NCBI GenBank assembly: GCA_902626365.1
Contig: CACOFE010000002.1
Location: 39,430 to 103,429 of the forward strand
Length of the DNA: 64,000 nucleotides
Source of the DNA: an uncultured Bacteroidota bacterium
GTDB taxonomy: Bacteria; Bacteroidota; Bacteroidia; Flavobacteriales; Flavobacteriaceae
Direction: 5' to 3'
Shown here: positions 49,139 to 58,546 of the stretch, piece after piece
Numbering within the stretch: position 1 is the first letter of the stretch
How the letters are laid out: each line of letters starts with the position of its first letter
The notes under the pieces: generated by a model
Told to the model about the DNA's origin: nothing
The model's database searches: none
Seen by the model: the letters and a program-made list of their open reading frames with translations, nothing else
Translations under genes and position numbers: made by a program

Positions 49139-50332
49139 CTAATTTATTTTTATTTTTTTGAAGGGTGGAAACAGAAAAGCAATCACTATTGGGAAATAAT
49201 ATACTATATTAAACAGACTTGAGGAAAAAATTGAAAATATCATTATATGGTTGACAAAAATCACAATTAAAAGCCATTTATATGGATTTGATAATAATTT
49301 ATTATAAACATATTTCATTGCTAAACCAAGAAAAATTAGATAAAAGAAAAAACTTCCTATTAATCCAAACGCAAACAAAATAGCAGGAAATGTTGTGAAT
49401 GTATTTGAATAATTAGGCAGGTATACAGTTTGGTCAAAATCAATAGGTCCAAAAAGGAAAATCCCAACACCAGCTGGTAAAAAGCGTCTAATCAAGTATG
49501 ATGGTCTAAATTCAAAATAACTGAAGGTTCCAATGTCGATATTGTATAGTAGATTACCAATAGGACTTGAAATATAATTAAACACTCCTTCAAAACCACT
49601 GATTACAGAGTCAGTAAAACCCAAATTTTCATACTGATTTAACATAAAATATGCATTACCCATATTTCTAAGAACATACAATTTATGAAACATATAGGCC
49701 ATCAAAATTAAAGTAAATACTATATATATAGCATGCTTAAGTTTTAAAGGATTTTTTATTAAAAAAATAATAAAAGATATACTAGCTATAGACAACAATG
49801 TTGATCTAGAAAGATAAATTAATGAAATTGCTAAAATAAATATATAACCTATTAAATATATTTTATTCATCCGAAATTGATATAAAAAAAAGAAATATCC
49901 AGCAAGAAAAATTGAATTTGCTTTAACAAAAATGTTATGCCTAAACTTAAATACCTCGCCAACTAGATTATAATCAACATCATCAGACAAAGCAACAGAC
50001 GCCATAAAGGGTAAAGTTCCGAAATAACTTACTTCGCTTATAACTTCAAAAATTAAAAGTGATAGAAGAATAACGCTTACTAGTTTTATATTTAATTTAT
50101 TAAGTTCATAACCTTCTAAATCAAATTTAGGTACTCTAATTTTTAAAGGAACTCCAAATATAAAAATAACAAAAACAGAAAGAAATATATACAAGACAGA
50201 ATAAATACTTGATTCTTCTACATAGTCAGATGATAGGTTCAAAAAATATACTAAAATTGTAAATATCCAAATAGAAATCAACAAAATTGCTGGATTCATA
50301 AATGGACTAATTTTGATTATATTTCTCACCAT
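49139..50332 (-). CDS. Oligosaccharide repeat-unit polymerase (Wzy-like)
   Basis: Polytopic hydrophobic protein adjacent to and overlapping wzx in the glycan cluster; no strong signature motif. Confidence 0.65.
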   Translation of the reverse strand: MVRNIIKISPFMNPAILLISIWIFTILVYFLNLSSDYVEESSIYSVLYIFLSVFVIFIFGVPLKIRVPKFDLEGYELNKLNIKLVSVILLSLLIFEVISEVSYFGTLPFMASVALSDDVDYNLVGEVFKFRHNIFVKANSIFLAGYFFFLYQFRMNKIYLIGYIFILAISLIYLSRSTLLSIASISFIIFLIKNPLKLKHAIYIVFTLILMAYMFHKLYVLRNMGNAYFMLNQYENLGFTDSVISGFEGVFNYISSPIGNLLYNIDIGTFSYFEFRPSYLIRRFLPAGVGIFLFGPIDFDQTVYLPNYSNTFTTFPAILFAFGLIGSFFFYLIFLGLAMKYVYNKLLSNPYKWLLIVIFVNHIMIFSIFSSSLFNIVYYFPIVIAFLFPPFKKIKIN

Positions 50333-51825
50333 TTTTTCATCAAATTTTTAATTTTTTGACTTACCATTGTATTAATTTTAATTCTATCCATTTTGGGTAA
50401 AAACATGAAAACAAAAATAGAAAACATGATTATTGTGAATCCATTTTTTAAAAATAATTTCCAGAATTGATATTCATCAAATGAATGACTAAAATATTTT
50501 GACATAAAAAACAAAATAACACAAATAACAAAAGAGGGAAATAGTGTTCGATAATTTATATATATTTTAAAAAATTCATTTGATTTTAAGTAAACTAATG
50601 CAACAATCATAGTATTGCCAAATAAATGTATAATTGCAGCTCCTAATATTCCAATATAGCTGAATAGAAAATAACCAAATATTGAAACAAGGAAAAGTAC
50701 AATAAAATAGTATGTGGGATAATAAAATGTTTTATTACTAATAATCAAACCATAATCAAGTATATTAATTGTTCCTAAGATTAATTGTGATAAAAGTATT
50801 ACTGGAGTAACAATAAGCGCACCTTCATATAAATCTTCTTTGCTTATTAAAGAAATAATCTCATTTATATTAATGGATAAAATTAAAATAATAAAAAAAC
50901 CTGATAACAAAAAGTAAGTAGTAACCTTATTAAAAAAATCAACTGTATTTTTATCTTTTCTGTATTCCATCCTGATCGTACTCCAAATAAGTGCGAAAGG
51001 CACAATAAAACCTGCTTGTATTAAAGACCCTAATTTTAACCCCATAGAATACAGTCCTAGATTTTCTGTTCCCAAATCTTTATTAACAAAAAAACGTATT
51101 ACCCAATCTATTGCTATAAAAAGTAATCCCGAAAGTGCCATAGGAATTCCAAATTTTAAATATTTTTTAATTAAGTTAATGTCAAAAATTAATACAATAG
51201 ATGATCTATATTTAATCAACATGATTGATAAAATTATGATTTGGCCAAGCAAGAAACCTAAGGCTGTAGCATCTAAAATATTATTCATTATATTAATGAG
51301 TATAAATATTGCAGATATTGTCGATAATAAAGAAATTAATTTTAATAATACAAACCATGTTGATTTTTTTAACAGCCTAGTCAACAGATAGAAAATTGTA
51401 TTAATAATTGTTAATGATAAAGACAAGAAAAGAAAATAAAAAGTATTAATAAATGTTAATTTTCCGAATAATCTTTCTACAATAAATTCTCCAAAGAAAA
51501 ATGTTATTAAAATCATTAGTGTGGAACCAAAAAGCGTTAAGAATAGTATATTTGAAAACCAAATTTTTTTTTCTTTTTTGGTCTTACCATCATAATAAAA
51601 TCGGTTTAGAGCAGTACTCCCGCCAAAATAAAAAAATGCAGCGGCCATGGAGGCTGTTATTTGAATTAGCGAAAAAGCACCATATTCAACTGGTGAAAAC
51701 TTATTTAAGAACAAGGGAATTAAAAGGATCTGAATTAAAGATTCTAAAATTGTACCAAAACCATAAACCATTCCATGACTACCTACTTCTTTGATTTTGG
51801 AATATATAGACTTATTGTTATTCAT
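50326..51825 (-). CDS. Oligosaccharide flippase (Wzx/MATE-type)
   Basis: GFGTILESLIQILLIPLFLNKFSPVEYGAFSLIQ..., many TM helices. Confidence 0.85.
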   Translation of the reverse strand: MNNNKSIYSKIKEVGSHGMVYGFGTILESLIQILLIPLFLNKFSPVEYGAFSLIQITASMAAAFFYFGGSTALNRFYYDGKTKKEKKIWFSNILFLTLFGSTLMILITFFFGEFIVERLFGKLTFINTFYFLFLSLSLTIINTIFYLLTRLLKKSTWFVLLKLISLLSTISAIFILINIMNNILDATALGFLLGQIIILSIMLIKYRSSIVLIFDINLIKKYLKFGIPMALSGLLFIAIDWVIRFFVNKDLGTENLGLYSMGLKLGSLIQAGFIVPFALIWSTIRMEYRKDKNTVDFFNKVTTYFLLSGFFIILILSININEIISLISKEDLYEGALIVTPVILLSQLILGTINILDYGLIISNKTFYYPTYYFIVLFLVSIFGYFLFSYIGILGAAIIHLFGNTMIVALVYLKSNEFFKIYINYRTLFPSFVICVILFFMSKYFSHSFDEYQFWKLFLKNGFTIIMFSIFVFMFLPKMDRIKINTMVSQKIKNLMKKW

Positions 51826-51829
51826 AATT

Positions 51830-52651
51830 TTAAGAAAGCAGATTAACTGTTTTTCTAATTCCTACAAGATTAGTTAATAATTTTTCTAAGTAATCCAAGT
51901 GAAGCATATTAGCACCATCACTTTTTGCATTTGAAGGATCAAAATGAGTTTCAATAAATAATCCATCCACATTGTTAACAATCCCGGCTCTGGCAATAGT
52001 TTCAATCATTTCTGGACGCCCACCGGTCACGCCACTGAGCTGATTAGGTTGTTGAAGTGAGTGAGTCACGTCTAAAACTGTTGGTGCAAATTTTCTCATA
52101 GTTGGAATTCCACGAAAATCAACAATCATATCATGATAACCAAACATCGTTCCACGGTCTGTAATCATAGCATTTCCATTACCAACATCTATTACCTTTT
52201 GAACTGCATGTTTCATTGACTCAGGACTCATGAATTGCCCTTTTTTTAAGTTTACCGCTTTTCCTGTCTTAGCTGCCGCAACAATCAAATCAGTTTGTCG
52301 CACCAAAAAAGCTGGTATTTGAAGCACATCAACATACTGTGCCGCCAAACTAACATCAGATACTTCATGAACATCGGTAACAGTTGGTATGTCAAAGGTT
52401 TCAGAAACTTTTCTAAGGATTTTAAGTGCTTTTTCATCTCCAATACCTGTAAAACTATCAATCCTACTACGATTAGCTTTTTTAAAACTCCCTTTAAATA
52501 TGTAGGGTATTTTTAAAATATCGGTGATTTTTACCACTTTTTCTGCTATTCTTAAAGCCATTTGTTCACTTTCAATTGCACAAGGGCCAGAAAGCAAAAA
52601 GAAAGTATTACTGTCTATATTCTTAATTTTTGGTATGCTTTTCATAATCAT
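51830..52651 (-). CDS. kdsA: 3-deoxy-8-phosphooctulonate synthase
   Basis: FFLLSGPCAIESEQMALRIAEKV, FKGSFKKANRSRIDSFTGIGDEKAL, DVTHSLQQPNQ. Confidence 0.96.
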   Translation of the reverse strand: MIMKSIPKIKNIDSNTFFLLSGPCAIESEQMALRIAEKVVKITDILKIPYIFKGSFKKANRSRIDSFTGIGDEKALKILRKVSETFDIPTVTDVHEVSDVSLAAQYVDVLQIPAFLVRQTDLIVAAAKTGKAVNLKKGQFMSPESMKHAVQKVIDVGNGNAMITDRGTMFGYHDMIVDFRGIPTMRKFAPTVLDVTHSLQQPNQLSGVTGGRPEMIETIARAGIVNNVDGLFIETHFDPSNAKSDGANMLHLDYLEKLLTNLVGIRKTVNLLS

Positions 52652-52779
52652 TTTTCTTAATTTTTTTAAAATTTTAAATAATATATTGTATAGTAAATTC
52701 TATTTTTCTTTGATGTAACCTTTAAGACCTCTAAATTCTACTTCTCCTCCTATTTATTTCAATTATCTTAACCTTTAAA

Positions 52780-53727
52780 TTAAAGCCCCAAGTCATAAGA
52801 CTGTACAATTCCAACCAATAAACCATCTTCATTTTTAACAATTAAAGAATTTATTTTTTTTGCAAACATTAAATCACCTGCGATTTTTAATTTTGTAGTT
52901 TCCAGAATAGTATGTGGTTCCCTGGTCATAATATCCGATGCTTTTAGTTTAAAAAAATTTGTTTCGTTAGATTCCATTGCTCGTCTGATATCTCCGTCTG
53001 AAATTACACCAATAACAGAATTGTCATTAACCACAACAGCTAATCCACATTTACCTGAACTTATAATATTAATTACTTTTTTAATAGATTCATTTGGACA
53101 TGCCAATGGTAAAGAATCCTTTTTCATAACATTATTCACATTTTGAAGAAGTCTTTTACCAAGACTGCCCCCAGGATGAAATCTAGCGAAATTTATATCT
53201 TTAAAATCTCTCATCTTCATTAATGTCACAGCTAATGCATCACCCATTACCATTGTTGATGTTGTTGACGAAGTTGGTGCTAATTGTAAAGGACAAGCTT
53301 CAACGTTAACTGAGATGTTTAAGTGAAAATCAGTATTTTTTGCCAATGATGACTGTGGATTTCCAGTAATTGAAATTGTTGTATTTTTCTGATGTTTCAA
53401 ATAGGGAATTATTTTTAAAACTTCATCTGTTTCACCAGAATTTGAAATTAGAAGTACTATATCTTTTTTTTCAACCATTCCAAGATCTCCATGGTAGGCT
53501 TCACCAGGATGTAAAAAAAAGCTTGGTGTTCCAGTACTTGCTAAGGTAGCTGCAATCTTTTTACCTACAATTCCAGACTTACCCATTCCCGAAATTATAA
53601 GCTTTCCCTTGCAATTAATAATTGATTTTACTGCATTTTCAAAATCAGCAGTTAACATGCTTGAAAGCCTTGCAATTTCTTTTGATTCTATTTCAAATAC
53701 TTTTTCAGCGATTTTTTTAATATTCAT
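52780..53727 (-). CDS. kdsD: Arabinose-5-phosphate isomerase (KdsD/KpsF/GutQ)
   Basis: SIS domain SGMGKSGIVGKKIAATLASTGTPSFFLHPGEAYHGDLGM plus two CBS domains. Confidence 0.95.
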   Translation of the reverse strand: MNIKKIAEKVFEIESKEIARLSSMLTADFENAVKSIINCKGKLIISGMGKSGIVGKKIAATLASTGTPSFFLHPGEAYHGDLGMVEKKDIVLLISNSGETDEVLKIIPYLKHQKNTTISITGNPQSSLAKNTDFHLNISVNVEACPLQLAPTSSTTSTMVMGDALAVTLMKMRDFKDINFARFHPGGSLGKRLLQNVNNVMKKDSLPLACPNESIKKVINIISSGKCGLAVVVNDNSVIGVISDGDIRRAMESNETNFFKLKASDIMTREPHTILETTKLKIAGDLMFAKKINSLIVKNEDGLLVGIVQSYDLGL

Positions 53728-53827
53728 TATGCTTTTTATTTTTATTGTAAAATTTTCATTTAAATCATTAATAGCTGCTTTCTGTGAACGAAATTCCTAA
53801 AAGACAAGCCATTAATAGTGTGTTATA

Positions 53828-54880
53828 CTAGTTTTTTTTAGTGTTAAAATCCCAATAATTTGATAACTCTTTTTCTATTAGCTGTATACTTTTTTTATTA
53901 TCGAAATTTCTATAAATTCCGATATTATTAATACTTAAATTAGGATTAAAATATTTAAATTTTTGAGCGTGATCAGCAGAACTTAATCCCAAGAAATTAT
54001 TTATTTCTAATGAAACTTTATCGTAATTATTTATGAAGTCTTTAAAATCAATAACTAATAAATTAGGGTTTTCTAAGTTATTTAGAAATGATAGTATTTT
54101 TTTTTGATATAAAATAAAATCATGTAAATTGGCTGCAGCTGATATATTATAAAATGTCGGATTAATTTTTTTATAAAAACCTGATTTATCTTTATTTCCC
54201 TCAATTATATTGGTATATATATCCCTTGGGTCACGTTTAACTAATATAGATTTAGAATTTTTCATAATTTTTAAATATCTATCAATTTCATAAGGCTCAA
54301 AGGCATTATGAGTAATATAAATTTTATATTTTTTCTTAATAGCTAGATTCAAAATACTATAAACATATTCATTTAATTTTTCTGTAAAATTTATACCATC
54401 GGAAAAAATGATTTTTTCAAGTATATAATTTTTATTAATTTTTGATTTTATTCTTTTAATCAAGAAATTAAGGGTTGGACTATGATAATCTGCATATGGC
54501 CACAAACCTTGATAAGTGAAAGTAATTATTTCTTCTAAAAATTTTTCGGTTAAATAAAAAAATCCTGGATAAAATGTTTCATATTTATATCCTGCAGCAT
54601 TAATCATTTCATTAATCGAGCTAAATTTTGTTCTTGAACCTAATCTTTGAGTTAATTTAAGAAATCTTTTTATTGAGTCATCGGCTCTAATTGGGGTCCA
54701 ATTTTCAACAAGTCCATAATGCAGATCCATTAATCCTCCGGGTCCTCTCAATAAATTAAATTCAAAATCTTTTCGAGGCACATAAATATTTTTAAATTCT
54801 TTCAAATAATCAGAAATGATAGACTTACCTGAATTGCCAAAGCCTGCGATATCAACATGCGTTTTAAAATTATTTTTCAT
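53828..54880 (-). CDS. Divergent sulfotransferase-like P-loop protein
   Basis: IAGFGNSGKSIISDYLKEF, ILVKRDPRDIYTNII, LLVIDFKDFINNYDKVSLEINNFLGL. Confidence 0.6.
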   Translation of the reverse strand: MKNNFKTHVDIAGFGNSGKSIISDYLKEFKNIYVPRKDFEFNLLRGPGGLMDLHYGLVENWTPIRADDSIKRFLKLTQRLGSRTKFSSINEMINAAGYKYETFYPGFFYLTEKFLEEIITFTYQGLWPYADYHSPTLNFLIKRIKSKINKNYILEKIIFSDGINFTEKLNEYVYSILNLAIKKKYKIYITHNAFEPYEIDRYLKIMKNSKSILVKRDPRDIYTNIIEGNKDKSGFYKKINPTFYNISAAANLHDFILYQKKILSFLNNLENPNLLVIDFKDFINNYDKVSLEINNFLGLSSADHAQKFKYFNPNLSINNIGIYRNFDNKKSIQLIEKELSNYWDFNTKKN

Positions 54881-54898
54881 TTTTCATCTCTAATAATT

Positions 54899-56077
54899 TT
54901 ATGAAAATAAATTATATCTGTATTTGTGATAAAGCCTTCTGAAAATAGATCTTTTAAAATAATCGCCTATTTCAAAATAACTTAGATTACAATTGTCAAT
55001 AGCAATTTCTAGTTTCTTCAAGTTTTTAGAATCATCGTAAAAAGTCTTTAAATAGATTTCTTGTTTTTTGATTATATCATTAAAATTATTTTGATAATTC
55101 AAATAAATATCCATTAAATCTACGGGGAAAGTATTTGAGAAATCTTTATCCACTAACTCATCCCCAAGGCAATAGGTATTTTCATTTGTTTTGAAATAAT
55201 ATTTCGGATAGTTCTTGAATTGATTTTGAAAAAAATTCAATTTTATAACATTACAACCAAGAGACATAGCATCTAATATTGAGGTTCCCATTGCTGCAAT
55301 ACATGAGATTTTTAACTCACTTATAATTTTATAAAGATTTTTATTTTCAATAAAACCCAAAAAATTTACTTTAAAGTTAATTTTTTTAGAAAATAATTTT
55401 ACAATCTCAAGGTCTTGTCCATCACCAATAACGTGAAATATAAAGCTTTTATCTAAAACATCTTTATTATAAAGAATATCTAGAGACTCTAAAAACTTGA
55501 TTAAAGGATTAGTTTTAAATGATTCTACTCTTCCGAAATAAGCCCAAGTATTTCTATCATTTATAGATTTACAGGTCTTAAAAATATTTGTCCCAGCTAA
55601 TATTGGAACAATTTCATTTTTCAAAAGAACATTTAAATAATTCTGAGTATTAAATTTAGTACTCTCATCCATACTTATCAACCCCCCCCTTAAGTCGATT
55701 AATTCAACAAAAGATTTAAGCTTATTAAGCTCAAAATATCTTAAAAATTTAAAATTTTGAAATAAATTCAATTTCAAATTATTTGAATGTAAAATCCAAA
55801 ATAGTAATTTAACATTACTTGAAATAGTTAATTCGGGTCTTATATATTCAGGACTGTAAGCTTGCATGATTAATATTCCTGATGAAATATTGATTTTTAC
55901 CCCATCCTTAAAAACAATTCTTTCAATATTAGATTTAGAAGTAAGTTTGGACAAGGCACCATCTTCATAATCAACTATTGAAACATTTTTATAGTTAGAA
56001 AAATAATTGACAATTCTGGAAAATAAAATTGGTACTCCACTTACATATTTATATGGGAAAAAAAAAGTTATTTTCAT
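54899..56077 (-). CDS. GT-B glycosyltransferase
   Basis: C-terminal WAYFGRVESFKTNPLIKFLESL...FHVIGDGQDLEIVKLFSKKINFKVNFLGFI...MGTSILDAMSLGCNVIKL pattern. Confidence 0.75.
   Translation of the reverse strand: MKITFFFPYKYVSGVPILFSRIVNYFSNYKNVSIVDYEDGALSKLTSKSNIERIVFKDGVKINISSGILIMQAYSPEYIRPELTISSNVKLLFWILHSNNLKLNLFQNFKFLRYFELNKLKSFVELIDLRGGLISMDESTKFNTQNYLNVLLKNEIVPILAGTNIFKTCKSINDRNTWAYFGRVESFKTNPLIKFLESLDILYNKDVLDKSFIFHVIGDGQDLEIVKLFSKKINFKVNFLGFIENKNLYKIISELKISCIAAMGTSILDAMSLGCNVIKLNFFQNQFKNYPKYYFKTNENTYCLGDELVDKDFSNTFPVDLMDIYLNYQNNFNDIIKKQEIYLKTFYDDSKNLKKLEIAIDNCNLSYFEIGDYFKRSIFRRLYHKYRYNLFS
55682..55689. repeat. C8/G8 homopolymer in the glycosyltransferase CDS
   Basis: caa-cccccccc-ttaag on + strand; encodes L-R-G-G-L on the minus strand. 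Confidence 0.9.
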
Positions 56078-57180
56078 TAAAAATCAAACTTATTAATAAC
56101 CTTTACTATGTTAATTATATCTTCATTCTTTAAATGCATCCCAATAGGTAAACTTAGCAACTGCTTGTGAATTTTTTCGGTTATAGGTAAATTTAAGCTC
56201 TTATATTCTTCATATGCTTGCTGATGATGAATCGGGATTGGATAATGGATAAGTGTTTGAATATTATTATCTTTTAAGTATTGCTGTAATCCATTTCTGT
56301 TTTCTGTTCTAATCACAAATAAATGCCAGACATGAGCATCTTCATTAATTACAGTTGGTAGTATTATATTTTCATTTTTAATATTATTTAGGTAATATTC
56401 CGCTACTTTACGTCTTTTGTCTATATCCAATTGAATATATTTTAACTTTACATTCAAAAAAGCTGCCTGAATTTCATCCAATCTTGAATTTAAACCTTTG
56501 TAGATGTTTTCATACTTCTTTTCAGATCCATAATTTCTTAAGGCAGATATTGTTCTTGCTAAAGCTTTATCATTAGTGGTAACAGCACCGGCATCACCGA
56601 GGGCACCTAAGTTTTTTCCGGGGTAAAAACTATGCCCAGCTGCATCTCCTATTCCACCTGAAATTTTATTATCCCATCTCGCGCCATGTGACTGAGCACT
56701 ATCTTCAACAAGTTTTAAATTAAATTTTGAACAAATTTCTAACATTTTGTAATCAACAGAGTTTTGACCATATAAATGTACCGTCAAAATAGCCTTTGTT
56801 TTGTGAGTAATTGCATATTCAATTTTATCAGAATTTAAATTATAGGTGTCTAAGTTAGGTTCTACGAAAACTGGCACCAAACCATTATCAGTAACGGCTA
56901 AAACTGAGGCAATATATGTATTTGCTGGTACTATTACTTCATCGCCTTTTTTCATTATACCAAGCTCAATATATCCTTTGAATATTAGTCTTAGAGCATC
57001 TAAACCATTAGCAACCCCTAACGCAAATTCAACATTACAAAATGCAGCATAGTTTTGTTCAAAGGTTTTTAATTGCTTACCCATTAAATACCAACCTGAA
57101 TCTATAACACGATTTGCAACATCTTTTAATTCATCTTCATATTGAATATTTATTTTATGTAAGTCTAAAAATTTAATCAT
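56077..57180 (-). CDS. FdtB/QdtB-type dTDP-3-oxo-6-deoxyhexose aminotransferase
   Basis: [67 protein letters not shown]; clustered with FdtA/FdtC-like genes. Confidence 0.85.
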   Translation of the reverse strand: MIKFLDLHKINIQYEDELKDVANRVIDSGWYLMGKQLKTFEQNYAAFCNVEFALGVANGLDALRLIFKGYIELGIMKKGDEVIVPANTYIASVLAVTDNGLVPVFVEPNLDTYNLNSDKIEYAITHKTKAILTVHLYGQNSVDYKMLEICSKFNLKLVEDSAQSHGARWDNKISGGIGDAAGHSFYPGKNLGALGDAGAVTTNDKALARTISALRNYGSEKKYENIYKGLNSRLDEIQAAFLNVKLKYIQLDIDKRRKVAEYYLNNIKNENIILPTVINEDAHVWHLFVIRTENRNGLQQYLKDNNIQTLIHYPIPIHHQQAYEEYKSLNLPITEKIHKQLLSLPIGMHLKNEDIINIVKVINKFDF

Positions 57181-57728
57181 TTCTTAATTATTAAAATATT
57201 ATTTTTCCACTCATAATGTTGGTTGTTTATTTTATCATATAAATTTAAATCCAAAGTTATTCCTTCATTTGAAACATAACCCATTTTTTCAGCAGGACTT
57301 CCATACCATAGCTCATTCTTACCAATGTCTTTGGTTACCAGTGAAGCTGCACCAATCATTGCAAAATCTTGGATTGTGATATCTCCCATAATTGTTGCTG
57401 ATGCACCTATAGAAACATTTTTTCCTAATTTTGCACCCACATGGGATGGATATTTCTTAGATCTTGGATAGGGATTATTTATAAATGTTGAGTTTGGACC
57501 TATAAAACAATCATCACCTATCCTAATACCGTCCCACAACTGAACCCCAGATTTTATTGTAACATTATCTCCAATTATTACATCGTTCTCAATAAAAACA
57601 AAAGCGTTAATATTACAATTTTTTCCGATAATTGCTTTTTCTAATATTACTACATATTGCCATATATATGTATTTACACCAATATTACGAGATTGAACAT
57701 CAGAAAATTTATGTTTAAAATATTTCAT
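57177..57728 (-). CDS. FdtC/QdtC-like hexapeptide-repeat acyltransferase
   Basis: Left-handed beta-helix hexapeptide repeats, [35 protein letters not shown]. Confidence 0.88.
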   Translation of the reverse strand: MKYFKHKFSDVQSRNIGVNTYIWQYVVILEKAIIGKNCNINAFVFIENDVIIGDNVTIKSGVQLWDGIRIGDDCFIGPNSTFINNPYPRSKKYPSHVGAKLGKNVSIGASATIMGDITIQDFAMIGAASLVTKDIGKNELWYGSPAEKMGYVSNEGITLDLNLYDKINNQHYEWKNNILIIKK

Positions 57729-58144
57729 AAATAAAATTTTAAAAAATCAGTGTAATTTCTAATATAATCCTTTTCCTCAAATTTATGTGAGGCTAGAACA
57801 AGACAAACAGATCCTTTTGTGAAATTAGTTTCTGAAGCCCAAATGCCAGGAGGTATATGTAGTCCTAGATTAGGTTTATTTAAAATAACTTTTTTTTTTG
57901 CTTTACCATCGTCCAGGAGAACTTGAAAACTTCCAGAGGTGGCAATCAAAACTTGATGACATTCGATATGAGCATGGTTTCCTCTTTGCTTTCCCGCTGG
58001 AATGTCATATAGAAAATAAACTCTTTTAATTTCAAAAGGTATGCTTTTATTATTTTCAATTACCGAAATATTTCCAGCTTTATTTTTGAATAAAGAAATA
58101 TCAATAATGGAACAATCAAGAACAGATGATTTATTTTTTTTCAT
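57725..58144 (-). CDS. FdtA/QdtA-type dTDP-4-oxo-6-deoxyglucose 3,4-ketoisomerase (HAH form)
   Basis: RVYFLYDIPAGKQRGNHAHIECHQVLIATSGSFQVLLDDG; cupin. Confidence 0.85.
   Translation of the reverse strand: MKKNKSSVLDCSIIDISLFKNKAGNISVIENNKSIPFEIKRVYFLYDIPAGKQRGNHAHIECHQVLIATSGSFQVLLDDGKAKKKVILNKPNLGLHIPPGIWASETNFTKGSVCLVLASHKFEEKDYIRNYTDFLKFYL
57890..57899. repeat. T10/A10 homopolymer inside the FdtA/QdtA-type CDS
   Basis: aac-tttttttttt-gct on + strand, encoding A-K-K-K-V on minus. Confidence 0.9.
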
Positions 58145-58541
58145 TTATTATTGCTAACTTAAATTCTTGATAATCTCTTATGTAATCAGATTTATCATAA
58201 CACCTAGATGAAACAATTAGAGAAACAGAATTTTTTGAAAAATTTTCAAAACGTCTCCAAATCATATTAGGAATATATAATCCATTACTTGGTTTATTTA
58301 AATGGTACTTTTTTTCTTGATTTCCATCATTTAAGATTACATCAAAACTTCCTGATAATGATATAATAAGTTCTTTAGTTTGTCTAAAAGCATGACTACC
58401 TCTATTTTGTTCTTTTGGAATATTGTAAATCCAATATGATCTATTTATTTTAAATGGAATCTGATTCTCATTTTCAAAAAAAGTTAAACTTCCTCTTTTG
58501 TCTTTAAGTTTAGGAAGTCTTATGATTTTAATACCCTCCAA
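58131..58541 (-). CDS. FdtA/QdtA-type ketoisomerase paralog (HAF variant)
   Basis: RSYWIYNIPKEQNRGSHAFRQTKELIISLSGSFDVILNDG; second His of HAH replaced; TTG start. Confidence 0.8.
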   Translation of the reverse strand: MEGIKIIRLPKLKDKRGSLTFFENENQIPFKINRSYWIYNIPKEQNRGSHAFRQTKELIISLSGSFDVILNDGNQEKKYHLNKPSNGLYIPNMIWRRFENFSKNSVSLIVSSRCYDKSDYIRDYQEFKLAIINEKK

Positions 58542-58546
58542 GTTAT

